DNA of 64,000 nt from Prostheceraeus crozeri (lineage: Eukaryota > Platyhelminthes > Polycladida > Euryleptidae): positions 186,001-250,000 of the forward strand of contig CAJQUW010007051.1 of NCBI GenBank assembly GCA_907163375.1, read 5' to 3'. Under the pieces are notes generated by a model. The model saw nothing but the letters and a program-made list of their open reading frames with translations. It was not told where the DNA came from and searched no databases. The position numbers and the translations under genes are program-made. Shown piece after piece: positions 25,000-36,244 of the stretch. Each line of letters begins with the position of its first letter. The first letter of the stretch is position 1.

Positions 25000-25290
25000 A
25001 AAGATCAGTAGAATACGGAATTGCTTCAGGCTGTGGTTCCACACGGCGCAAATCATGTAATATCCTTTCATCGGATGAATTTGCAACACCGTCAATTACA
25101 AATTTATCATGCAAAATAACTAGAAGTAACACAACATGCATAAAAAATAACATTGTATATTCTATTCGTTTTGATGATTGCAATTTCATTTATATCGGCG
25201 AGTCTGGCAGAAATTTGAGAGCGCATGAATGAGCATGATGATATGCCACGAATGAACATGATTATGATATTGCCATAAGAATACAGCCAA
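25000..25290 (+). pseudogene. Penelope-like element fragment 3 (GIY-YIG region)
   Basis: On the plus strand near 25,140-25,215 the pattern I-V-Y-S-I-R-F-D-D-C-N-F-I-Y-I-G-E-S-G-R-N-L-R matches the GIY-YIG core (Y-I-G-E-S-G-R). A frameshift follows, and R-M-N-E-H then reads in another frame. It is opposite in orientation to fragments 1 and 2 and differs from them in sequence, so it comes from a different Penelope subfamily. Confidence 0.6.
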
Positions 25291-27642
25291 AATTGTTCTG
25301 AAATGGAAATATCTGTATTAAAAGAACTTAACGGAAAAGAGAAACAAAGGAAAACAGAAGAACTCAAGTTCATCAGTCAATTTATGACAAATTGGCTTCA
25401 TGCAAAACATGCAGGATTATATCAAAAGATTCAGATTTTTGCGGAGATTACGTTCCTGCGGTATATAAAAAATTTGATCAATTTTGGAAAGGATGATTTT
25501 TTGCAAATTGTATTGTATTCCTGTTTTTATTTACTTGTAATTAGAAACCTCAGATTTCAATATACAGTATTGTGAAACTTATTAGATATCAAGAGGAGTG
25601 AAAATTTACTAACAACTATCCTAATAAAGCGAGAAATTAGCTGGCTATCTAGGAAATATCATGAACCGCATTATAATACAAATCTTCACACAAAAGCTGA
25701 GATCTTTTCTGCTTCTTGACTCAAATGCCAAGTTTGCTAGCTTAGTTGATCTAATTAATTTGCAGCTCTTTCCACCAGGCTAAATGGATCTGTTAAGTCA
25801 AGCCTCTTTATTGCTCAAATTATTAACTAGCAGACTGTATCCTGAGGTCTAATTTCGGTGGTTTCGAAATCACTGTGTAAAATTGAGTTATGAACTCCTT
25901 GATTCTCTCTCACTAACAAATGTTTGGAGAATCATTTGTTAGTGATAACTTGTTCGACAAAATTTGATCAGATCTAGAAAACCGCAGATCAACCTCTTAT
26001 AAGAGAGGTACCTACCTGATGAACTTTCCATGGAGAACTCTTGACTGTTTGTATACAAGCAACATTCAATAGGCCTTAATTTCTTATGGCACCGGATTAT
26101 GCCGCAAGTCCCCCCAAATGCTAAGCTTTAAGATTTTCGTTTCCGATAGCTTGTCCCGGAGTAAGCTTTGGGGAGGTGTTTATTTCAGTGCGCTTGATCA
26201 ATATTTGCTCCACGGTGCTACATGTGTACGTCAGGATAATTGACGCTTCTGCTCTATTCTTCTTGTCAATTGTGAGCCAGCGTGAACATTACTTTCGAGA
26301 GAAAATCATAATCCCTTCACTAGAATATTATTTACAGCATAATTTCAACTTGAATAAGCTCCAACATTTGAAACAATACATCTGATGGACATCATCTTCA
26401 AGATAGACTTCGAGTTTCAGGAGCACATCATCTCGATAGATCAACGACCGAACCTGAAGAGAAATAAGTGCTCATCACACCAACTTAAGGCACCCACGCA
26501 TTTGCAAAATGCCATTTTTTGCTGTAAACCTTAATATCTTTCGACCAGCTCTTCGGTCGTCGTCAGAAGACCAAAAAATCCAACGCTCTTCACATAAATA
26601 GAAATAAGTTATTTAAAATGAAAAAAGCTAGTTTGATAAAATGAAATGATCAGTTTCAAAGCGTCGAACCAACTTTCTTGTGCTCTCTTTCCTCTGTGAT
26701 TATACGCATCAGCGATGGAACCGGGTCATCGAGTCAACGGGTCACCGGGCCAGTGCTTAAACATGGTGACCCGGTTTTTTATCTTCTCTGTTTTCATTAT
26801 CTTCTTAAGTGCCCATATTTATTTATTTTATCGTGTTTGTTGCAGGATGACAGCGTTTTATTACCAATCCGAGAGTGCGTTGATGAGAGCCAATTACAAA
26901 GTGGGGGAATGTGTGTGAACTTTCAACTACAAATCGGTGAGGAGTGGCGTATCCTACAATTTACATTCCGCTGTTACATCCGCTGTAAACAAGACTGCGT
27001 CACTTAGAAAAGATAGAGCTCGTCTTTCACCCAAGACGCTCGATGCCCAAATGCTGTACCTGAAAGTTTTAAACTTTAGTCGAATTGAACGAAATTCTAA
27101 ATGAAAAATCATGATGTATTTGAAATAGATGCTCTTTTTTTACCTACAAAATCGATGATATTCTATGAAACATTATGGTTATGTCAATAGTTAGCTAGTG
27201 GAGACTATTGAGAATGGCAATGGCAATAAGTCTAATGACTGTACATGTAGGTGCCAACTGTGATAGGGCAATATTAGGCTACTGTTACATTGTAATGTAG
27301 AAGCTGTATCCATGAGCAAACATTAATATTAGAAATGAGACTTTTGCCAGATTGCGAAGCCAAGAATTATTGCTAGGATTAGGAGTTAAGTGTTGAGACT
27401 CAACCTCCTCAGTTGAGCAGTCTCGGAACCTGACCTTTCTACACTTCTATACCAACACTCAGCCCTTAATTGACTGAACTGGAACTCTCGGGCTCCTTAT
27501 GCACCGTCGGCTCGGTCAAGTAAAGAAGGTGCGAGTTCGTCTCCAACGAGAACTTTGGTCCGATTCCTGGTTCAGGCGAGTACAGTTGAGGAATCAAAGG
27601 TGTTGGTATAGAGTAGGTATATTAGGTAGAGTGGTATTCCGC
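25291..27642. other. Non-coding, with a small inverted pair
   Basis: No supported gene. A 13-bp perfect inverted pair TCTATACCAACAC / GTGTTGGTATAGA lies at 27,446-27,458 and 27,600-27,612 and could mark a short MITE. The hammerhead-like motif at 26,545 is listed separately. Confidence 0.45.
26545..26580 (-). ncRNA. Second hammerhead-like core motif
   Basis: On the minus strand CUGACGA is followed by CGACC, an eight-base loop, GGUC and GAAAG. Both conserved core strands (CUGANGA and GAAA) are present around a GACC/GGUC stem, but one base is unpaired at the stem base and stem III is poor. Such motifs mark Penelope-like and related retroelements. No coding remnant is adjacent. Confidence 0.3.
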
Positions 27643-28418
27643 ATTTATTAAATCCCCAATGTGTATACACTTTCGATTTTATTAAATGAACTCAAGGGAG
27701 ATGCAGGTGGCATTGTCACCAAATGTGAGATATGTAAATTTTTGCAGTTTTGCAGAAATTACAACGGAATTGTGTGATCAAGATTGTAATACAGAAGTAA
27801 TGATGGTATTTCACAGATTCTCATGACAGCCTTGGGGTAAATCCCCTAGACTGTTTGCTAAATTAGCAATTCGATGGGTTCCTATTACTTTCATGCTCAA
27901 CCTTAAGAGTATTTTCTGAAGCGTGATCATATCACAGGCAACCTGCCGCTGGCACAGCAAAATCACATAATAAAAGACAATGACTTCATTTAACTTTGAA
28001 AGATGTAAATGTTTCCACATCACTATTCAAATTCTAGAAATGAAACATTTATGAATCATGAAATCATGCCGCTGAAAATTGAATTAAAAACTTGAAATTT
28101 CAGCCAAGAAAGCACGAAAAATATCGCGACTTTTTCATGAAGACTTCCAATTGCTTTCAATAATGCGTTTAGTGAAATTCCCTTGATCATCAGCTTGATT
28201 TCCGCTTAGCTAGGATGCTTATTAGCAAATATTCATTCCTTTTGATATCCAACATGTTTCATACTACTTATAACGGAGAGTCATCTCGGTAGTAGGCCTA
28301 TATAAATTGGCAAATTTTGACTTTTTTCAAAAGTGCTCAAATAATTTTTTGGATCACGGGAACGTAATCTCCGCCAGAAACTGAATCTTTCGAAATAAAA
28401 ATTTTCACTGTATACACA
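27643..28418 (+). repeat. Unclassified dispersed repeat, copy B (uninterrupted)
   Basis: It aligns with copy A (7,850-8,728 plus 10,872-10,990) without the hAT, so it shows the empty-site structure: TATATAAA runs directly into the AAATTTTGAC region. The ends are approximate. No coding signal is seen. Confidence 0.65.
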
Positions 28419-31400
28419 TAAGGTGGGTGAGGTGAATAAGGCCCAGCTGGTAATAAAGCACACTTGCTAGATCTCGGTAACTGCTTAACGAATTTAAGCG
28501 CAACAAAAAAGAAATGAAAATATATCTAATTTCAAATAAGTGTCAAAAGTTTTATCGATTTTGGTCCAGTGGATCAGATTCCACAGCATCTCAAAAAAAG
28601 TACATTGAAATTTCTTCTTTGATCTAATATTTGCTCTTCATTTGTTCAAGGATTTCATGACACAAAATATTGGTGTAGATGAGCTCTTAACATGGAAAAT
28701 TATCTCTGGCGTATTCTCTCTATGACCATATATAGTAATTTGATTTTTGAGTTCGGGAAAGTACGAAAAAACACTGATTATAAAACGATGTCAATGTAGC
28801 CAATAACAGGCCTATCACAGTATAATCAGTACTCCGAAAATCCAAAGAAAGTCAGATCCACGTAAACGTAAGCGCAGTCTTTCGTAGAAAGCACAACTAC
28901 TTACAAAAGAACTTTTTACTAATAAAAAGCGCTTTAAGCAAGCACCTGTTCTATCCAAGAACAAAACAGTAGGCCCAAGCTTAGTTGTAGAAAAGATGAG
29001 CAAGCTGGCAATGAATCGTGGGATTGCAAAATTTGTGATGAAGATGAAAAGTTAGATAGGCCTATGAGACAGTGTATGGCATGTGATGACTAATTTGGTA
29101 TACACTGATTAGATTGTGTTGGTTTAAGTCATGGAAGTGACGAAGATGAGTTCGTCCTATTTGTTTGTCCTGACTGTTCCAGTGTAGGCCTATTAAGTCT
29201 GTGTTTATGACTGATAATATAATAGAGAGATTATACAATACCAAATACAGTAGAACCTCCTTTCTGGACCACCTCCATAAGCGGACCATCTTTTTGCGGC
29301 CCACGGGGTTGTCCACTTATAGAGGTTTCACTGTACAAGGTTTCACCATCATATAGTTACTTTTTCCTCGTGTTAAAAATATCTTTTGTTTTTCAATAAA
29401 AGTCGATGTATTTGAATGAACAATTTTGGTTTTTCTTTTTAGCATATTAGAGCCAACTTCCGCATACTTTTAGCGCTAATGGAAATCGACATAAAAGAAT
29501 GAAGATATTGATTGTTTCTTTACTGCTGTGTCATAGAAATTAACAATACCATAGAAAGTCCTAGAATGGAAATTGCATGAAAATTACGGCACACTCCGGG
29601 GGAACTTAGTTGGGGCAAGAAGCAAATTTTGCGAACTGGCTTTCTTGTTTTCTGGTTGGCATTTTCAATTATCAAGTCAATTTATAATCTGGATTGTTGC
29701 CCCTTGTCCAAAGATCATGTACACAAAAGCAATAATGAATTTACAAAATACTGCGGCGACAGGATGAAAAAGAAGGAAATCCTTTAAAACGCTCTGTATG
29801 GTCATCATTTTGAAATATCGCTCCTATAATCAATCAAGAGTATAATCAAACACATATGCAACTTGTAATGTCGATTTACAGAGCATGTATTGGTCCAGCT
29901 TGAAATCAGAGGCCAAGAAATCTTAGAGCATTCATTTTACTTTAAATGGTTCCCCTGTTCACTAAATTTGAACAATTTTCAAAATCTTTGCATACTTTCG
30001 AATATCAGCTGCCAAAATATCATCACACTGTGTCATATAAATCATTTAGTGATTAATTGAAAAGTTCCAACGGCATTTTATTTATCTGATAAATCTCTGT
30101 CGCTAAAGAAGCTTTCGATGTGTTTATTCCAGAAGAGCGCTAGGTTTCTTGACCGCTAGAAGGAGAAATTATCCAATAATTAGAATTTTTATCTTTGAAT
30201 TCTTGAAATGTTCTTACAACCAGTACACCGACTACCTTCGATTATGACTCTGTGAACCAAATTTTAATTCGTATTCCAGTGTTGAAAAATTTCAGAATAG
30301 TTGTTAATCACTGGCACAAATAGACACAGTTTATTAAATCCATGGAAAAGTAGGCTATTTCATATGAAACAATGCCACCATCTCACTTAAAATTCTCTTC
30401 ATGAAAATCCTGCAATTTGCTGTCAACAACTTTCACAACCAGCTGGCGATTAGTTTGACTATGATATAATGTTTTAGATCGAATATGATCTACAAACCAT
30501 AGATTTTTCCATGTGCCCTTATTGTACATAGGCAAGATATCAAACTTCCATTCTAGTGTACTATTATCCACTTCTGTGTGCTGTGTTGACTATGACATCC
30601 CGTCGTTTGGTCAGCTACATGAATTTTGTAAGAATTGTGCGTTCCTTGGCCTACCTATCATAAGATTACTACTTAGTTCGAATAATTTCATTACATAGGA
30701 TAGTTTACATAAAACAGCAAGCTCGGGAATTAAGATGAATGATTGGATTTCAATGCAACCCAATGTAATACCAGTAGAACCTATTGCCTGAGCACTTGAC
30801 AGTGAATCGCAGAGTATTGTCTGAAGGTAACGGTATGCGATCAATTTTGATTCCGGCCGGTTTCGATTACGGACGACGGCTCCGCCCGGTTTCAACCCTG
30901 ATGCATCATGCATATTATAAAGTTTTCTAGCGATATATTCACAATTTGTTGTGTATTTACCTATATTTTGTAGTGCTATAAATATAGATTTTGCAATAGG
31001 TCAGCAGATTTCCTTTGTTAAAATACTGCCGGTACTTTTGCAATATTTTTCACGGATTAAGGCATGTATTTGACCTTTCCGAGGTCTTGCCTCGGTGCAG
31101 ACTTGTAAGCACAATTTCTGTGGATGGTTAATATTTCTGGAAGTTATACATTGATCCTTGTGGTAAACTTATGGAAAAGCCCAAAAGCATTTGTTTCAAT
31201 GAGAACAGAATATTTTGGAAATCGGAAAACAAACCACATGTTAAAATTAGGTAACGTTTTCGATAGCAAATTTGCACATTAGGCATCTTTTCTGGTTTTC
31301 AACCTACATATTTTTCTAAAACGTCGCAGAGGTACATTCCTCACAGTATAATCATTTCAACGATTCAGATTTCTGTAGTAGCCTACTGCAGAAGTAGCTG

Positions 31401-31581
31401 ACTACAAAGCTAATCAGATCCATGATGGGGCCCGTTACTATAGAAACGCTTGCCCACGTTTGAGCTGGATGATTCGCATGCAATATATCGGTACAAAGCT
31501 TGCAAGTTACAAGTCATGGCAAACATTTAAGAAAATTACTTTTTTTGTCCATGACTATGTCTCCTAAATATATGTTTCATG
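28419..31581. other. Non-coding, one small MITE
   Basis: Only short open frames without motifs occur up to the Polinton target site. The pogo-type MITE at 29,248-29,333 is the only element recognised. Confidence 0.5.
29248..29333. mobile_element. 86-bp pogo/Tigger-type MITE
   Basis: It starts CAGTAGAACCTC and ends GAGGTTTCACTG, an imperfect inverted pair, flanked by TA on both sides (29,246-29,247 and 29,334-29,335). This matches pogo/Tigger non-autonomous elements. A longer relative lies at 52,075. Confidence 0.7.
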
Positions 31582-31587
31582 ACCGGC

Positions 31588-31887
31588 AGTAGTGAAAACT
31601 GTGCCCTACTTGAGAGGGATAGGTACATGGATGGGTACATACAAAATTCAGTGTTATCAATAGGAACATGGATAGGTACATGTATAATTCAGTGTTATGA
31701 ATAGGAACATGTATGACATCTGTTTTACTGGATAGGTACATGTGTTTGGTACACTCGGTTGAGTACATTGTGTTTCGGAACGTCTATGAGCGAACTTGTG
31801 TGACTTGGTTCTGAGTACTTGGGTACGTACCGATTGACGTCCGTTGTTTGATTTTGAATGGGTTTGCTCAATTGCGACTATTGTGAC
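31588..31887 (+). repeat. Polinton left terminal inverted repeat
   Basis: It is 300 bp and the inverse of 51,728-52,027. By eye I find one difference (G at 31,594 against A on the other copy). It contains two internal copies of an AATTCAGTGTTATSAATAGG unit about 41 bp apart and several TAGGTACATG strings. Confidence 0.95.
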
Positions 31888-31948
31888 TATTGCAACCATT
31901 GTAATTAAGATGACACATTGATTTTCCTTTTACGTAGACAAACTATGC

Positions 31949-31956
31949 TATAAATA
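31949..31956 (+). promoter_or_regulatory. TATA box of the UBA-RING gene
   Basis: TATAAATA lies just inside the left terminal repeat and a few tens of bases before the ATG cluster at 31,972-31,987. With a usual 30-bp spacing, transcription would begin near 31,980, which favours a downstream ATG. Confidence 0.45.
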
Positions 31957-31983
31957 TGAGTTAGTTTTTTGATGACATACATA

Positions 31984-32481
31984 ATGATGACTAGTATCCC
32001 AACGTCGTGGGTTGTCGCAAGAGACCTTGGATATTCGTTCAAAGCCATAGAAACTGTAACAAATCTCAGTGAAAATATCAACGCTGGTGATTTAGTTGAT
32101 CGACTAATGGATCTAGATGAGCATGCCATGAATCACAATTTGGATCGTAGGTGGATAGAGGATTTCTCCATGCTACACTGCAATGATAGTGAAATTAGGA
32201 GGATCAAATTGGAACGATATGGAAAGAAGGAGACATTTGACAGTGTTTTAATAAAAAGTTCTCACAATAAAAATGACTTCAGAAGGAAATTAGAAGAAGA
32301 GACATTTAAATTATTATGTGAACAGAACTGCGTTAAATGTTTTAAACAGGAACGATCCCTTCTCTTTTTACCATGTTCTCATAGCGTTATGTGTTCTACA
32401 TGTTATGTACCATTTGAAACTTCATCTTGTCCCCTTTGTGATCAAGAAATATCTTCAACAGTCACTGTATATCGTGCATGA
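31984..32481 (+). CDS. UBA-RING protein, IAP-like E3 ubiquitin ligase
   Basis: It probably acts as a ubiquitin ligase in the host cell. The first 45 residues (V-A-R-D-L-G-Y-S-F-K-A-I then D-L-V-D-R-L-M-D-L) resemble a UBA-type helical bundle. The C-terminal 50 residues form a complete C3HC4 RING: C-V-K-C, P-C-S-H-S-V-M-C-S-T-C, C-P-L-C. This matches the RING and UBA arrangement of inhibitor-of-apoptosis proteins and some viral relatives, but there is no BIR domain. The gene is intact and is first on the left arm. The start is one of several ATGs at 31,972-31,987. A 25-bp palindrome overlaps its stop codon. Blocking host cell death is a plausible role, by inference. Confidence 0.75.
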   Translation: MMTSIPTSWVVARDLGYSFKAIETVTNLSENINAGDLVDRLMDLDEHAMNHNLDRRWIEDFSMLHCNDSEIRRIKLERYGKKETFDSVLIKSSHNKNDFRRKLEEETFKLLCEQNCVKCFKQERSLLFLPCSHSVMCSTCYVPFETSSCPLCDQEISSTVTVYRA

Positions 32482-32544
32482 TGAGTCATCATGCACGTCT
32501 GTGATTGGTCACTATTGTGTCTTTGTGTGGCTTTTCTATATAAG
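32473..32544 (+). promoter_or_regulatory. Palindrome, CCAAT and TATA promoter block
   Basis: A perfect palindrome with 12-bp arms (32,473-32,497) has an AP-1 site TGAGTCA at its centre. An inverted CCAAT box (ATTGG, 32,504) and TATATAAG (32,537-32,544) follow, about 50 bp before the ATG at 32,592. The block serves the next gene. The palindrome overlaps the stop codon of the UBA-RING gene. Confidence 0.6.
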
Positions 32545-32591
32545 AAGGACATTGTACCGTTCTATTTCAAGCATAATTTGAGGCTAATACA

Positions 32592-33210
32592 ATGTCAATC
32601 AACATGTCGTTCACTACCAACATTCCCATTTCAGTAATTTACCGAAGTCAACTCTTCACCGGCAATATATTCTATTCTGCCGTAAATACAACTGGCTATA
32701 AAGCGGATTTGGTAGAAGTGGGATTTGATGTATTTCCGCTGCGGAGAGGGCGTTGTGGTGCAGAGAATGTTAATGAGAGTCGTGAACAACGCTGTTACAC
32801 GAGTTGCAAGATTTTGGCTCAATGAAGTATTTCGCCCACTAGCTCAAACTGAGATTGTACCGGAATACTCTCGCTGTTGCTGCAGCAGTATCCAACGGAA
32901 ACACAACACATGTCTCCATGACATTATCACCTCCAGCTACTTTGACGAGAAGGGTGAGAAATGTAAATTGGATTTGTTCAGTGGACCGCCATCAGTAAGC
33001 ATCAATGTGGCTGCTCAAGGACATTCTCAGGTGATCAGTTTGCGGGCATACTATGCCAATATTTTAAAGACTTTCCATTCAAAGCCCTGCTGTATGTGCT
33101 GTCCTATTTCAAAACATCTAATGATGAAAGACATTGAGCAGCTCATAACTGCTACAAATCAGACTCTAGCCGATGTGAGTGTGTATCAGTTTCCCTCTAC
33201 AACTTGTTAA
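32592..33210 (+). pseudogene. Unrecognised Polinton gene with frameshift
   Basis: It begins with an ATG 48 bp after a TATA box. The first frame runs 77 codons to 32,825, and a second frame, open from 32,725 to 33,210, carries on with 161 codons. The two probably belong to one protein of about 200 residues joined by a frameshift in the overlap. The second part has several cysteine groups (C-C-C and C-C-M-C-C) and no domain I recognise. An AATAAA at 33,339 could end its mRNA. Confidence 0.5.
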
Positions 33211-33345
33211 GTGTTTTGTGTAATTTTATAAGTACCAGCAACAAACTCTGCGTGATATGTAAATGCTTGTAAACTTTTGTGTATAATGTTGAAAGTACAA
33301 AGCAAAAATTGTAACTGTATTATCTATTTCCATATTAGAATAAAA

Positions 33346-33741
33346 ATGTCTGTAAAACGGAAGGCATCTTTTCGTCAATCGAAACGCTCCTTCAAACCTT
33401 CAAGTCAGTTTAAAAAGGCGTTGTGAAAGTTAAACAGGATACATGATAATAAGAAGTGTAAATTGATTCAAAATTCAAGTGATGATTTCATTCTCGATTT
33501 AGCTTTTGTCTATGCTTTTGACAAATGTCTACCTATTTACAAGCCTCTATTGAATGCTGGCTCTTTGAATAGCATAAAAAAGTTTTCAAATCCAAGGAGT
33601 AGTGATAAGAAAAGGCGAAACTTAATTCAGCGCGGTGGTGGTGGGTTTCTAAGTATGTTAAATGATATTGGAAACAGTATTAATGGTGTAATCAATAGTC
33701 CGCTTGGAAGGATTGCAGCAACTGCTGCAATGCTGATATAG
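33346..33741 (+). pseudogene. Basic/amphipathic small virion-type protein, one in-frame TGA
   Basis: It has 131 sense positions from an ATG at 33,346 to 33,741, with a TGA at 33,424 after 26 codons and the frame otherwise intact. The N-terminus is rich in lysine and arginine. The C-terminus has a glycine run, then F-L-S-M-L-N-D-I-G-N-S-I-N, an amphipathic helix. Small basic or membrane-active proteins of this kind are typical of adenovirus-like and Polinton virions, so a structural role is likely, by inference. I cannot assign it to a named family. Confidence 0.5.
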
Positions 33742-33782
33742 CGTTAACGAATCATAAAGTGAACCGTCATCACTTTGATTGA

Positions 33783-33807
33783 TGAGTCATATATAGGTGT
33801 ATATAAG
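33783..33807 (+). promoter_or_regulatory. AP-1 site and TATA box
   Basis: TGAGTCA (33,783-33,789) is followed by TATATAAG (33,800-33,807), 86 bp before the ATG at 33,893. It shows the same AP-1 plus TATA layout as the block at 32,473. Confidence 0.6.
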
Positions 33808-33892
33808 GAAGACGCTTTAATGATATTTTATCACTTTCAAGTGACAATTCATTTGCGCTGGTTGAAAGCTCCGAATTAGTACTTGTTGAAAC

Positions 33893-34625
33893 ATGACTCA
33901 GAAAATGTATACAATCAGAGAGGAAAGTGACGCTTTTGAGCAAGATCTCTTGAAGCTTCGTCCGACACGAAAGGTGCAAGGGATTGGAAATACATTCTAC
34001 TTTCAAACCTTGAATTATGGTGATGATGGCTTTTATCTTCAAGTTCCATTCGTCCACAGTAATGGCATGTCTACATCAGGGTATAGCAATATGAGACAAA
34101 TGCGAGTGACTTTTCCAAAATGGCAACAGGTGATTCTTAAAACTATTGACTCTTTCGCGAAAGAATGTGTTGAGCTGCCTGAAAGTGCTCCCACTCATTG
34201 GAGAAAGGCATTAGAGGAAGGAGTTGGTTACAAGGAATTGCCGGAATTCGATACTGTTTTTAAAACTATCGGATCATTTTCAATGTTTCGATCTCTTTAC
34301 AAACGCGATGGAATGTGAGGATCTCAAACGGGGCCGCTATATGGACTTAGTGCACGTTACCGGACTTTATATTGGCTCACATGGTTCGACTGGTAAAGTC
34401 GCATCTTTACAAATGAAGATTCTTCAACTAGTCTATGAACCACTACCAATTGATAAATGCTTAATTAACATTGACAAGACTGCTTCAAGTGATGGGAAGG
34501 AAGAGAGCAAAAGGCGAGGGCGGAAATCTAAAGATGGGAATCCTAAATTGAAGTTGAAGCGCCAAGATGCTGACTTGAAAACTTTCTATAATCCTAATTG
34601 TGATGAGGAAACACAAATGTTTTAA
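33893..34625 (+). pseudogene. Unrecognised Polinton gene with frameshift
   Basis: The first frame encodes 141 residues to 34,318. The sequence then continues in another frame, open from 34,224 to 34,625. The change of frame lies near 34,300, inside a match of F-R-S-L-Y-K / F-D-L-F-T. The joined protein would be about 240 residues. It has an ordinary globular composition in the first part and a charged tail with K-R-R-G-R-K-S-K, a likely nuclear localisation signal. I recognise no domain. An AATAAA lies at 34,664. It has its own promoter and precedes the ATPase. Confidence 0.5.
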
Positions 34626-34750
34626 TTTGTAAATGTAACTTGAAAATTTCTATTCTGAATGTAAATAAACGTGATCTGGAACATGTGTCTGTTTTGCTGT
34701 TCTAAGCAAAATTAGCGGGATGATGAGTTTAATGTTAATGGAATTATAAG

Positions 34751-35388
34751 ATGACAGATTTTCGTCTATTCACTGATCGCACTATGTGTGTCGCTGGACC
34801 AAGTCAGTCCGGTAAAACTACATTTGTAACTCAATTGCTACAATATAGAAATGAAATGTTTATCAAGGAAATTAAGAGAGTCAAATGGTATTATGGAATA
34901 TTTCAACCACAACTACATTCTACACTTCGCCAGAAAGGTCATGAGGTGTAGCAAGGGTTGCCATCAACTGAGGATATCAAAGCAGGTGACTTACTAGTAT
35001 TAGATGATCTATTACGTGAAAGCAAATCTTCAAAGGATGTAACTGAAATGTTCATTCAAACTGCACATCATAGGGAAGCTTTCATTATCTACATCACCCA
35101 AAACATCTTCGATGGAGGGAAAGAGCAAAAAAACCTAAATGTTTGAATACACATTATTTGGCAATATTTAAAAATCCAAGAGATAGCAGTCAGATACATC
35201 ATCTCAGTAGACAGATATTACCTCAACAACCTAAAGTACTTTCAAAAATATATGAAGATGTAACAAAGAAACCACATGGCTATCTATTTATTGATCTAAC
35301 CCAGGAATGTCCGGAACGACTTCGATTTCGAACAAATATCATACCTAATTCCGCAGAACCAATGATAGCTTTCTCGGTTCACAGTTAG
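34751..35388 (+). pseudogene. FtsK/HerA-type DNA-packaging ATPase (A32-like), broken
   Basis: In Polintons and many DNA viruses this ATPase pumps genome DNA into the capsid. The Walker A motif G-P-S-Q-S-G-K-T-T sits at residues 17-25 and the Walker B motif L-L-V-L-D-D-L about 60 residues later. The ATG at 34,751 directly follows an AT-rich leader. There is a TAG at 34,949 in an otherwise continuous frame, and a frameshift near 35,140 next to an A-rich run, after which N-T-H-Y-L-A-I-F-K-N-P-R-D continues in a new frame. The total of about 212 codons is normal for the family. It is nonfunctional as read. Confidence 0.88.
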
Positions 35389-35427
35389 TTTTAAGCAATG
35401 TACTTTGTTGCCTTATTATTTTCAAAC

Positions 35428-36077
35428 ATGTCGCATTCAAAGATGGTAGTCATTCCTCAAGAGGAGTATGTACAATTGACTACATTACAGAGTGGACAGG
35501 AAGTCAAAAATATAGATCAACCTATTGCGAATCAACTTAAGGAACTAACACAAAAGGATATGGAAATTCAGAAGATTAAGGATCCCTATCGACGAATGCA
35601 GTTAGCAGCTGAAAACATTGATGAGAGGCGACAGATTCGTGATAAGTTGCGACGATTTATAACCTTGTCAACACCTCGACCATATCGTGTGCGCGCTGAG
35701 CGATTATTTGACTTCATTGATCCACATGTGAAGTTCAATGAGAGAGGGGAGATGATAGATGAAACAACTGGTGATGTTATTAGAAATAGTCACATAGATG
35801 ACCTTCTACAATATGCTGTCAGAGATGTAAGGCGAAAACTAGGTGCACCACAAGGTGGACATATTTTCAGAAAATTTTATCTGATCAAAATGTACCTCAC
35901 AATATTATTGGAGGACCGACTGTGAATGAGTTGGACAAGGATCACTTACAAGATGGATCAAAAAGTAAAACACCCACGATGGCGGTCAAGCGAGAGCTTC
36001 ATGATCCCGATGATCTGCAATCAAAAAGAGCTACTAGGCGCTCAATGCGTGTTGCGAAGGAGTATAGTAAATATTAA
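35428..36077 (+). pseudogene. Conserved Polinton-type protein of unknown function, frameshifted
   Basis: From the ATG at 35,428 the protein begins M-S-H-S-K-M-V-V-I-P-Q-E-E-Y. This I-P-x-E-E-Y start is one I associate with a widely conserved Polinton protein. A charged, helix-rich middle follows (K-D-P-Y-R-R-M, then D-E-R-R-Q-I-R-D-K-L-R-R). The frame shifts near 35,875, and the last 65 residues read in a second frame up to 36,077, ending in a basic tail R-R-S-M-R-V-A-K-E-Y. It lies between the packaging ATPase and the integrase. Its function is not known to me. Confidence 0.55.
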
Positions 36078-36244
36078 GCAAATATGAATCAAGCCTTGCC
36101 TCTCTCATATCATGTCGTTACAAAAATTTTGCTGTTGTTTGAAATCTGCGCTCGAAGGTAAAGGAGAAGAGGGTATAGAGGTTGATATCAATTGTGTTAG
36201 CAGTTGCTGTGCGAGTAATACGCGTGCAAATCAGAACAAAGACG

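Noticed and set aside
26678-27007. 109-codon plus-strand open frame
   Set aside because: No domain pattern, no splice or promoter context; a second frame overlaps it.
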